Below are positions 18,058 through 28,400 of a stretch of 64,000 nucleotides of DNA, one piece after another. The notes beneath the pieces were generated by a model, which saw only the letters and a list, made by a program, of their open reading frames with translations, had not been told where the DNA came from and searched no databases. Positions within the stretch are counted from its first letter, which is position 1, and each line of letters begins with the position of its first letter. Source of the DNA: Eubacterium sp. (GTDB taxonomy: Bacteria > Bacillota > Clostridia > Oscillospirales > Acutalibacteraceae); assembly GCA_022511225.1 (NCBI GenBank), contig JAFLRZ010000002.1:1-64000 (forward strand), read 5' to 3'. The position numbers and the translations under genes are program-made.

Positions 18058-19599
18058 TTAAATTTGACTAAGTTGTGGGAAATACAATATATGTTTTACT
18101 TTGATTTTATTTGAATTTTTAATTAATTGTACAAAACTATCAATATCAGAGGTTAGATCATTTCTAAAAATGTCAGTTATAATTGCTGATAAATTATTTC
18201 TCAATAACTCATATCCAACGCCCATATTTTCTATATATTTTTTTAGAGATACTAATTCTTTTTTGTTTATGTCGTAATTTTTGTAATATAAAAACATACA
18301 AATTGAAAGCAATAAATAATCACATTCTCCATTGTCGAATTTATTCAAAATATAATTTAAACTTTTTGATGCATATTCCTTATTAAAGGATAAAACTTTT
18401 CTGTAAAAACTTATAATATTGTATATGGATTTAAAGTATTCATCATAGGTACTATTCGTTATTTTGCTTTTAGTTGTTGCTGAGTAATATTTTTCATTCT
18501 CGATTGTAATTAAGAATCCCCATGACCACATATGAATATGAATAATGATATCTTTTAGTTTAGTTTTATAAAGACTTTTACATATCACAAAATTTACTAA
18601 AGAAGAAAGAGCAATAGCAACTAGTATGATAATAGCAGACTGCTGAAAGTCTTTTTTGTAGTTAAAACATATCAATAAAAAGCTAATAATAAAAGACCAC
18701 AAAAATGTATTTCTTACTAATTTATTTTTTATATCTTCGGTGAAAGAATTGCTATTATCAATAAATGATATAAAACTAATTTTTTCTTTTGTTATGTGTT
18801 TGTGCTTAGAGTTTTTTATAAACAAATAATCCAATCCATCATAAATCTCTTGCTCATTTTGAATAGTAATATTATATAATTTCTCATGAACATCCAAATG
18901 TAAAGAATCTAATAATTTGTATTCGGTTTTTTTGGAAAACAAAAATTTTATTATTGAATAGAACATTTTAAGCACATAAAAGACTACAACAATAGCTGAA
19001 ATTATTGAAATGGTAAAGAAAAAGACTTTAAAAATATCTGTGTTATACTTACTATCAATTAAGTAATAGCAAGCATAATACATAGAAACGGATATAACAC
19101 ATAAAAAATATATTATTGATGTTGAAAAAATGCACTCTTTTATTTTAAGTGCATCAATTATATCTTTCGATGAAAAAAACAAGTAGTATTGCTTATTTAA
19201 AGATGAAAATACAGCAATTAAACCAAATGTGGCTAAAATGATTGTTAATAGACTCTCCATCAAATAATGCTGTAATCTTAACGCAGAAGAAGAACACATA
19301 AATGAATATATTAATATATTGTCATAAAAAACAACAACTGTTGCGGATACAATAAAAATAAAGCAAAAAATAGCAATATTATTTAATATGTAATTCATAA
19401 GAAATTCGCTTATTTTAAATATCTTATTCTCGTTTTCTGTATTAATAGCCGTAAAAAATCTTGATGAAATATTTCCTTTAGGACTAAGCTTTTTCAAGAG
19501 AAAATACATAAATATTATAAAACCATAAAATGGTAAATTTGATAACAAAACTGCTTTTATTACAGAACAAATAAAAGTTAATATCATTTCCATTATCAC
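18058..19599 (-). CDS. Multi-pass membrane protein, unknown function
   Basis: A 513-residue, very AT-rich gene. About seven hydrophobic segments are visible, with centres near residues 22, 75, 115, 165, 200, 298 and 325. A Lys-rich soluble loop lies at about 225-285 and a soluble C-terminal third at about 350-513. No catalytic or transport motif was recognised. It starts four bases after the preceding DUF4037 gene, so it is probably co-transcribed with that gene and the acetyltransferase. Base composition differs clearly from the pilus region, consistent with acquisition on the island marked by the recombinase relic. Function is not assigned. Confidence 0.7.
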   Translation of the reverse strand: MIMEMILTFICSVIKAVLLSNLPFYGFIIFMYFLLKKLSPKGNISSRFFTAINTENENKIFKISEFLMNYILNNIAIFCFIFIVSATVVVFYDNILIYSFMCSSSALRLQHYLMESLLTIILATFGLIAVFSSLNKQYYLFFSSKDIIDALKIKECIFSTSIIYFLCVISVSMYYACYYLIDSKYNTDIFKVFFFTISIISAIVVVFYVLKMFYSIIKFLFSKKTEYKLLDSLHLDVHEKLYNITIQNEQEIYDGLDYLFIKNSKHKHITKEKISFISFIDNSNSFTEDIKNKLVRNTFLWSFIISFLLICFNYKKDFQQSAIIILVAIALSSLVNFVICKSLYKTKLKDIIIHIHMWSWGFLITIENEKYYSATTKSKITNSTYDEYFKSIYNIISFYRKVLSFNKEYASKSLNYILNKFDNGECDYLLLSICMFLYYKNYDINKKELVSLKKYIENMGVGYELLRNNLSAIITDIFRNDLTSDIDSFVQLIKNSNKIKVKHILYFPQLSQI

Positions 19600-19602
19600 A
19601 CC

Positions 19603-20690
19603 TCATTTTGTATATAATTTCTTTATTTGCTTATAATACTGTTTCTCATCAGCAAAGCTTGATAATCCGCCAAATTGACTCATTGTTCCTATGAGTGGTA
19701 TTTTTTCAAACATAGTTCCTTTTAATTTCTCAACTGTGGCATCAACAAACTTATCTGCAAAAATAACCTTTATATCTCTTCCGAAATAAGACTCAATGCT
19801 GTAATCAACCTTGTCTGTAAGTCCGCTTGCGTTATGTAAATCTGCTACAAGTGCTTGTGCTTCAACAAGCTTGTTTTCTCTTTCAATTAAATAGTTAGCT
19901 TGCAAAGCAGCATTGATTTTAGTCTTTATACTTTCATCAATATCCAACTTGTTGAAAGCTGTTCCAAACCATTTGCTATATGGAGCATATTTGCCTTTGT
20001 AAAAAAACACAGCCTCATTAACCTTTCGGCAATCCTTGCACAAATGATTTGTGAACCAATCTCATCTCCACAATCATCGCAACGCTTAACAAATGCTTGT
20101 TCGGATGAAATCAGTTCCCATTGCGAAGCTATAAGATACAATTTTACATCATCAGGATAGTATTCGATTTTTGCTGTCTGTTCTCTGATACTAAGCTTGT
20201 CTACAAACAACTTGCCGGATACTAAAGATAATAACCTATGCTCTGAAAATGCAAGCCAATCTAAGGGAGATATATTGTCCAAATCAGCTGTACCAATTTC
20301 GTCAATAAGAAATTCATTAAATGTTTGAATAAATATCAGCGGATTGACCTTGCCACTGTTAATAAACTGTGGGTGCTGAACGCCACAATCATTTGGATCC
20401 GGCTCAGTAAAGTTAACACTATAACCCATATACTCATATGGCAACTCTTCTGCAAATCTGTTGAATATTTCGTCCTTCTTGTCTATATCTTTTTCGTTTA
20501 AAAACATATAAAAACGGGGTCCCCACATATGGTCACGGGATACCTCGTCATCATAGCCAAGAACGTCAGAACCGTAACCGATCAATCCCGCTGAATATTG
20601 CAAGTCATGGAAATATTTATCAATAATAGGCTTTGCACATTCATTGAAAAAGCCTTCACATAAATCTAAACCTTTTATAAATTTAGCCAT
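19603..20690 (-). pseudogene. DUF4037 nucleotidyltransferase-like protein, single frameshift
   Basis: Two frames together encode one DUF4037 protein. The first (20690 down to about 20000) has the domain signature GYGSDVLGYDDEVSRDH. It loses frame at LMRLCFF; the second resumes as YKGKYAPYSKWFGTAF and runs to 19603. The break lies in a 7-base T run (20001-20007 on the + strand as A7). One extra T would restore a continuous protein of about 360 residues. It may be a recent mutation, slippage-controlled expression or an assembly error. Family members are predicted nucleotidyltransferases of unknown substrate. It sits between the acetyltransferase and the membrane protein. Confidence 0.82.
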
Positions 20691-20700
20691 AGTCTACCTC

Positions 20701-21198
20701 TTAATCTAACACCATTGCATAATTATCAACATCAATAACTGTCCCGTCAGGATAAGTTTCTTTTGCTGATTTTATAAATTCGCTAAAACCTAAATGTTTA
20801 TATATTTTTAAGTTTTCTGTTTCTTCAGGCTCAACACCTAAAGTAACTTTTTCATAACCTTTCCTTTTTAAATCGTTAATCATAAAACTGAACAGTTTTG
20901 AAAAATAGCCTTTACCCTGATGTTTTTCAATAGTTCTGAAAGCACAAAGATAAACTGTTTTTTCATCAACTAAGCCATCACTATTTTGAACAGTACTTTT
21001 GTCTAACATTGCAGTTGCTTCACATATGATTTTACCATTTAATACACCGTAATAAACGATGCTTTGACCATTATTTACACGCTCTATAGATTCGCTTTTC
21101 CAAATCTTCCAGTTAGAATCCTGGTGTTTTTTTATTTCATAATTCCACTTTGTTTCCATTTCATCAACGGTCGCAATTTTACATACATAATCTTTCAT
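20701..21198 (-). CDS. GNAT family N-acetyltransferase
   Basis: A 165-residue GCN5-type acetyltransferase. The acetyl-CoA pyrophosphate-binding motif A is visible as FRTIEKHQGKGYFSKLF, followed by LGVEPEETENLKIYKHLGF, the usual motif B. The start is placed at the ATG at 21198 (MKDYVCKIATV) because GAGGT lies just upstream; an extension to 21264 would add a spurious hydrophobic stretch from AT-rich DNA. It is the first gene of a three-gene minus-strand operon (11 bases to the DUF4037 gene). The substrate is unknown. The pairing with a nucleotidyltransferase-like gene recalls small-molecule or antibiotic-modification cassettes, but no resistance family is recognised. Confidence 0.82.
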   Translation of the reverse strand: MKDYVCKIATVDEMETKWNYEIKKHQDSNWKIWKSESIERVNNGQSIVYYGVLNGKIICEATAMLDKSTVQNSDGLVDEKTVYLCAFRTIEKHQGKGYFSKLFSFMINDLKRKGYEKVTLGVEPEETENLKIYKHLGFSEFIKSAKETYPDGTVIDVDNYAMVLD

Positions 21199-21289
21199 TT
21201 CTATTACCTCATCAATTAATAATAACATATAGATTAATATAAGTCCAATAAATAAAACAATCAAAACACGTTATTATATATTTGTTGAT

Positions 21290-21580
21290 TTAAAGTGTTG
21301 AGCTTTATTATTAACCTATGCTAGTATAAATACAGAAAGCAGCACAATTCTATATGAACTAATGATATGCTGTTTTGATAGCAATGAAATGATAGCTATT
21401 TGATAGCAAAAGCAAAAATACCTGATAGAATTAGGATAATGTGTATCATTTCATATCAAATTAAATCAAAACTCCTAAACAAAATTAGTTAATATCTGTT
21501 TTGTACTTAGGAGTGGGAATAGTAATAAACAACCCCGAAAGGTGCTTAAATAGGCACTTTTCGGGGTCCATTTTTTGCTC
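21290..21580. other. Gene-free stretch with orphan + promoter and hairpin
   Basis: No plausible gene lies between 21199 and 21717. On the + strand TTGAGC (near 21298), about 18 bases and TAGTAT suggest a promoter without a gene. Two copies of TTTGATAGCAA lie near 21373 and 21399. A strong stem CCCCGAAAGGTGC / GCACTTTTCGGGG (21533-21567) is followed by TTTTTT. This looks like the control region of a gene lost from the decayed island. Confidence 0.45.
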
Positions 21581-21671
21581 GTGGCTCTATTTTGCTCTAC
21601 AAATTTAATGCTTCTCTCTGTATTCTACATATTTTCACATCCAATATATCTATGGCACTACTTTCAGCAAA

Positions 21672-21701
21672 TAAAAAAACCACTATGCAAATGCACAATG
21701 G
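21672..21701 (-). terminator. Terminator of the small acidic protein gene
   Basis: On the minus strand CCATTGTGC and GCATAGTGG pair over nine positions (two G-U pairs) and are followed by seven T. The wobble pairs exist only in the minus transcript, which fixes the direction. Confidence 0.75.
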
Positions 21702-21717
21702 CTTTAATTAACGTTAT

Positions 21718-21987
21718 TTAGTTGTTATGCGATTTATGCTCAAGTACCTCAAGAGCATCCCACATTTTATCACTTGGAAATTTACTATATATATCCTCAA
21801 ACACTTCTGAAATATAAATGAGGTCATCTATACAGCAAGAATTAAGAAATTCTATTACATCGTCTTCGTCATTTCCAAGTGCTTCAAAAAGCTCATTTTG
21901 TTTTTCTTCAACGGCAACCTCATTATTAGGTGAGATAGCTCTTCGCTCATCGAGTATTATTTTAATTTGTTCTTCAACTATTGACAT
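21718..21987 (-). CDS. Small acidic protein, candidate immunity protein
   Basis: An 89-residue, strongly acidic, all-helical-looking cytoplasmic protein without a signal peptide (DERRAISPNNEVAVEEKQNELFEAL...). No family is recognised. The evidence that it is real is its own terminator, a ribosome site (GTGGGAAAAA before ATG) and a position about 20 bases after the remnant of a probable polymorphic toxin C-terminus. Small acidic helical proteins in that position are usually immunity proteins, and orphan immunity genes commonly outlive their toxins. The function is inferred from context alone. Confidence 0.6.
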   Translation of the reverse strand: MSIVEEQIKIILDERRAISPNNEVAVEEKQNELFEALGNDEDDVIEFLNSCCIDDLIYISEVFEDIYSKFPSDKMWDALEVLEHKSHNN

Positions 21988-22008
21988 CGGTTTTTCCCAC
22001 TTTCATTC

Positions 22009-22340
22009 CTAAGGTTGTTTTGAATTGTCAGGGAATATAGTATTTACTGTGCCTGAATTATCAATAAATAATCCTACCCTAACACCTTATCTCTTGTCAC
22101 TATTGGTATGATTTTCTACTCCGCCAATTCTAATGCCATTACTATAAGATTTTCTACAGAAAACTTAATACCTTTTTGTTGCAAGATATTAATATTTGAT
22201 TGAGAATACCCTCCATTAGTAAGATTTCCTCCGTTTTTACCACTTTTATTTGGATTTACAAGTGCGTAAAATGCATTTCACAAGCGTGATTGACTGTGCT
22301 TGCTGATACTGTCATTCTACCATCTTTTGCAAGATTGTAA
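22009..22340 (-). pseudogene. Remnant of a secreted toxin C-terminal domain
   Basis: On the minus strand, broken frames read GYNLAKDGRMTVSASTVNHA, then after a shift NPNKSGKNGGNLTNGGYSQ with NINILQQKGIKFSVE. After another shift comes SYSNGIRIGGVENHTNSDK, a stop, and GVRVGLFIDNSGTVNTIFPD before TAG at 22011-22009. The NGGYSQ...KGIKFSVE...YSNGIRIGGVENH pattern resembles EndoU-like and related nuclease toxin tips of polymorphic toxins, where a chain with YxNGVRVGxVxxH is typical. No upstream secretion or repeat region remains. At least two frameshifts and one stop make it inactive. Family assignment is tentative. Confidence 0.55.
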
Positions 22341-22387
22341 CCTTACCCTTAGAGGTTGTGATTGTTTTGAAAAGCTGAATATTTAAT

Positions 22388-22443
22388 AATAAAAAGTCCC
22401 GCTTGTACAGAAGAAATAACTACTCCGCAAAAACGGGACTTTC
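22388..22443 (-). terminator. Terminator of the giant protease gene
   Basis: An AAAGTCCCG / CGGGACTTTTT inverted repeat with a long (about 35-base) loop begins just after the protease stop codon and ends in T-rich sequence on the minus strand. Confidence 0.7.
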
Positions 22444-22447
22444 ACTA

Positions 22448-25400
22448 TTACACTTGCACTCCGTTCACAATGTTAACCTGATTTGAATATGCGGTTTTCA
22501 AATTACCGTCGGCATCGTAATACGTCACGTAGCCTCTTGCTGCCCAATTGTAATTCAGTAAGAAGTTATTGAAATTAATAATATAAATATCATTAATTTT
22601 ATCTGTATTAAATCTGCCTGCAAGCATTTGGTTGTTAAGCAGGAGTTCAAACTTTGTAGGGTCAAATTCTTTTGCCTTTTTATAATAAAACGCAATGCCG
22701 ATTGATTCGATTTCGCAGTCATCGGGTATTCCTGCCGCCATTACAAACGAAGCTACGTCTGCCTCTTCATCAAGCTTATAATACAAATCAAGTGCGGGTG
22801 TACCGTCTGTTGACTCTCTCGGTGTAGGCAGTGACGTATCATCTTCATCGTATTCGGGAATAAGAAATACACTCTCTCCTGTTCGAAGCTTTGCGAGAAC
22901 TTCATCATTATTGTACACCCATCTGCCGTTACTGTAGCCATACCTATAAGGCACTTCAGGCAACAAATCATCAATGCTTGTTATCTCGTTCCACTCATCA
23001 ATGGTTTTCGTGATTGCTTCCTGCACCCAATTGCTGTACGTGGTAAACGTGAGGGTAGCAGACTGCTCTTTAACAAACACGGCTTTCAAATGAGTATTCG
23101 TTGTAATTTTGAAGCTGTAAGTATTCTCTTTACTAAAATACAAGTTGTTGATTACGTCATACCAGCCGACAAACTCATATCCCTCGTCTGCTGTTGCAGT
23201 TAGTGTGACTTCAGTACCAAACAAAAGTGAATATTTATTCTCGCTATACGTACTTCCATCATACTGCACTTCAAAGCTTCCGTTTTCAGAGAAAACAGTG
23301 AAATTAAAATACGGCACTAAATCGTACATTGCTTCAAGAATTTCTGTTACTGCCTTATCAACCTCCTGCTGAGTTGTTGCTGATGTCAGTAAGTCTTTAT
23401 TACTTTCAACAATATCACGAAGATTGCTGAATGATTCCTCTGAATAATCGGCAGGATCAAGTTTGTCGAATTTATCAATTGCCGCCTGCAAGGCATCTGT
23501 GTCTGCTAAGCGAACGGTAGCGGCAATGCTGTAAGCAGGAGCATTTCTGTCCTTTTCGGTGACTGTATAGCTTGTAAGCTTTCTTGACGTACTTGATTGG
23601 TAACGCTCTAAATTAGAAGTATCAATGTCATCATACAGTCCGTCAGCACCATCGACATACCATGCGCCAAATTCGTTTCCTTCAATCCATTTGGCAGGAT
23701 CGCTCAGGCGAACATCGTAGTCAACACTTCCCTTTTGCGAAATAACGACTATATCGTTACCCATCGTCTGTGCTGTGTTGCCGTAAACAAGCGCGTTGCC
23801 GCCTATTTCAAGCTCCCCGGTACCTGTTCCCCACAGATAAATTCCGCCGCCGTTACCGCTTCGGTCATATTTTGTCTTAACGGCTTTGTTTCCTGTTATT
23901 TCACCGCCGTTAACAGTTATCCATCTGCCTGATACGGCACCGTTTGAGGCAGTGTTACCCCTTATATTACCGCCGTTAATAATCAGGTGAGCTGCTGCGT
24001 TTCCTGCCACAGCAATCGCTGAGCCATTGCCGTCAACGGTGTTGTTTTCAATATTGCCACCGTTAATTGTCAGCGTGTCGTAGATAGTCGAAGCACTGAA
24101 ATATATTCCTCCGCCTGCGTTACCCGACAAGGTAACAGTTTTGCCTGTACCGCCGGTGATAGTGCCTGTCTTATCTTTACTGCTGTCGTTGATTGTTATA
24201 TTGAAGCTGTGCTTTGCGCCACCTGTTCCGCCGGATTCAAATCGCATTACAGGGCCGCCAACACCTGTTACTGTGTGACCGTTTAAATCAATTGTTAGAT
24301 TATAATCATAGTCAATTGCTTTTCTTTGCCACGTTTTGCTCACAGATTCTTTCGTATCAGCAAGCAGAGTAACGGTCTGTGCTTCGTGGCTTCCTGATAT
24401 GATCAGATTATGCGCCGCGTCAATTGCCTCCTGTAAGGTAGGATACTCCGTCTTAGTACTTTCAAGACGAGCGACCGCAGAGCTCACAGCATAAGGGCGG
24501 ATGTTGTATTTGCCGGCAGTAGTACGTACAAAAGCTTTTTCAATACCTTCATATACACTGTGTGTATTTGTTTTATCGGATTTTTCATCAGTAATATTTT
24601 CAGCAGATGCGAACTTTTCGGTTTCTTCTAAAGTATCCGTATCTGTAAAAGAAGTATATATTATCTCTCCGTAAGGTGCGGGGATGTTCTCTGCCTCGCG
24701 GGTCATAGAGATAATTTCTTCCTCTGATAAAGTTGCTTTTATCTCTGTTTGCTCAGCAGAACTGTTCTCGCTGTCATACTGATACTGAGCCACTACAGGC
24801 CAGACATCTTCGCCAAAATCGGTGTTTGACATAACCCTCAAGGTCTTCGGGTTAATCAGCTGTACTTTTGCCTTATTTCCTTTAATACGGCTGGTAAGTA
24901 TCAGATAACCTGTATCCTGATCGTATTCCATAGATGCAGTGGCGCTCCTGTTGCACGCAGAAACACCTGTTAGGTCGATACCGGGCACAACACCGAGAAG
25001 CTCAAAGCTTGAATACAATGGGTATACTACATCATAAAGTGAACCATCCTCCAGCATAACGTAGTAGCGATAATTCATTCCCGTACCGTCATTCACTTCG
25101 CCAACGTACGCAACGGTCGCTGCAGGAGAACTGAAATTCATAGCTGTTCCTATATATCTGGCGGTTTTTTCATTATACACTCCCAGTCTTTTGCCGCTAT
25201 CCGTAATACCTATTACATCTTTAAAAGTTGATATCGTGTTTTTGGGCGCCTGTGTTGCATCCGACCAAAGAAAATCCAAGTAGGAGAATATCGCACCTTG
25301 CTCTACCTTTAAAGTCTCCGGGTCAATAGTATACAGCCAACTGCCGTCGTGAGCATAGATTGTTCCGTTTGAAAGTCCTCCGCTATATAACGGATATGAT

Positions 25401-28400
25401 ATGGCATCACTCTTCTTCTCCCATTTCTGAGGAGCAGATACGTTGTAATCAGCAAGGTAACCCTTTTTATTATTCTCATAAATCAGTGCTGACATCTGTA
25501 TGTCAGGAATCTCTTTTACAGTGATAATGCAACTGTCGGTAACGGACGGATTTGCCACTGAAGTTACTGTTACAGTTGCCTCACCTGTACCTACCGCCGT
25601 GGCGATACCGTCTTTTACTGTAACAACTTGATTATTTGTAGTTGACCATACGATTTCTTGATTCTCTGCGTTCCACGGGGTAATGATTGGTATCAAGTCC
25701 TCATACCCTGTGACAAACATATCTAACGTCTCAGGCAGAATATCGAGCTTCTCAATTTGCTTGGTAGGAGTAAGAGTATCGTCTCCATCGTCCTCTGTCG
25801 GCACTACAAACAGACCTCTGACAGAATAATAGAGTCGGCAGTCGGTACTGTGACTGGTATTAGCATACTCTGCCTTTCCGCTCTGAGTATCAATCCTGAA
25901 CAAATGGTTAGTCGTATAATATGTATTGTTTTCATAGGATTCAGCGAGGTACAAAACCTTTTCCTCAGGATGGTATACCATAGAACCGAATCTGTCACGA
26001 ACTGCTGTGCCTGTAAAGGCTGTACCTGTAATGGTAATCTTCTCCTGATTCACATCATCCAGAGTCCACTTCAAAAACTGAGAGGAAGAGGTGTTATAAT
26101 AGCTGACACCGTAGAACGTTCCTCCATCGTCAATTGCCATAGCGGTAATACTTGCCGCTGCACCGCTTAGATTAGAAACGGTGATTTGAGCTACTTTTGT
26201 GGCATAGCCGTTTCTTGGGTTAATGCCCCATAAATTATTTCCGCTCGTGAGAGCATAGAGCATATGATCTGTTATATTATAGGAAAGAGCGTACACCGAA
26301 TGGAGCCTGAACCGTTCCAGATCAACAAGCTCAGTCATATTGTCAATCTCATTTGCTGGAGATGTGTATAGTTTGCTGCCGATTACCTGATAAATGTATC
26401 CGTCAACGTAGGCAGCGGCAGTAACGGTATCTCCGCCGTGCTGCGCAACAGATTCAATTCCATAGGCTACATTTGAAGTGATATGAACATCATTTGGGTC
26501 GATGGCTATCCATGTCTTATTATAGGTGTTTCTGCCATCATGGATATAACCACCGAGTTTGCCTTTTAAATCGGGATATTCTGCGCCGTAGTTATAAATT
26601 CTTGTATCTGTATTAGCAGCATAATCGCCGACAAGGACCATACAGTTAGGTCCTATATTCTTTCCCTGCAGATCAAAGGTGTAGGTTACTGTGCCGTTCT
26701 TCTCAGCATTTGGTATATAGCTTGCATATACCTTAGATCCACTGCGATTTGATATGCACATATAGGCAATATACTGATTGTCCCTTGCTGTTACAGTTAG
26801 ATTGCCGTTAGCTTCTTTTTTTATACCAATAATCTCGGGTTTTGTATCGTCAATGTTTAAAGTTGTAGACAAATAAGCGCCTTCACCCAGTCGACCGCTT
26901 TTTATCAAAGCCTCCATTTCCTGAGCATCTATGTCGCCATTCGTTTCATAGTACTCAGGCACAGCAACTAACTTGACCTTGAATACATCTCCGTCCTTTA
27001 GGTCCATAGATGCAGGTGTACGATTAAAGCTGATATAATTAGAAATTGTGCTCCAGTTTGCTCTGTAGCAAAAAGCACCGTATATCTGCGTCCTGATATT
27101 GCCTATGCCGATAAAGGTGTCGTCTTCCTTGGTGAGGAATATTCCTGCTGCTGCAGGATTACGAATCAGCGTGGTCGTATATCCACTGATAATATCAGTG
27201 CTTCGCATTGCACCGCGGCCTTCAGGAAACTTGGATTCAACACCATATGGGTTACCGGTGTAGATACGGCTTTCTCCTGTGTCAGGATTCATTATGTTCA
27301 AATAATTTGTGTCCGTGATTTGGAGCTTGGAGTGGTCAAAGACATAGGACATAGTATTGTCGCCATAGAGCATGCCGGTATAACTTGAATGGTCGTACAT
27401 AGAGGCAGAGCTCCAGTTGCCGTAGAATCCAACGATAGGGATAGAATAATCTACGTCTTTGATGTCCTCTTCATCAGCGACTCCATTGATAAAGGTATAT
27501 CCCTCAACATAGGCACCGTTGCGGTAAGAAGCATCAAGCTCTTTCTTTTGCTTTTCGGTTAATTTGATTTTGACATTGATTGTCAATTTGCCATATGCAT
27601 CAACCGTAATCGGAGTATCTGCATTGACTGATTCGTTATCAATTATATATGTAACATCAGCGGACAACGGCGTTGTGAGTTTATCAAGAAGATTCGCTTT
27701 TTCTCCGTTTGACAGAGTCTCATTTTTCCTAATTCCCTGCGTGAACAGTTCAGTAGATAGAATATACTGATTCTCCTTACCACTGAAATTTTTGATTGTG
27801 AAGGTATAACCGTAGCTACCGGTTCGGTCAGTATCGTCACCTAATTCGACTTTAACCTTACCGTCGGCATAATCATCGGTAGCATCCGCACCCATTACAA
27901 TCAGCGCCTGAGCATTGAGTGCACGTTGAAGATTGGCAAGACCTGAGCCCTGCTGAAGTACCGGATGGTAATATTTGTTTTCTGTATTCTTCATAGGAAC
28001 AGCACTGGACATCAGCAGATTCTGTGTCAAAAATCGCGAGGTGTAATCGGTCTTTGTCAGCTTAGCGTCCTGTATGTACTGACCCATTACAGCGGACATA
28101 CCTGCGATCTGAGGCGCCGCCATAGAGGTGCCGGAGAGGGACACATAGTCTTTGCCGCTGACTGTTTTACCATTTACCGAAAGGATCTTTCCGCCCGGTG
28201 CAGATATCTCAGGCGTAAGGGTAAGACTTCCGGGAACACCGAAGGAGCTGAAGAAGCTCATAGTATAGCAGCTGTCTTTTTCAGCAGAACCTGTATTCTC
28301 GCTGACCGTCAGAGTGCCCTGATAATATTGAATTGTACCGTCTGTGCCTGTCACTGCCTCAGCAGCGTTTTTCAAAAGCGCACCGTCAGATTTTGTAACC

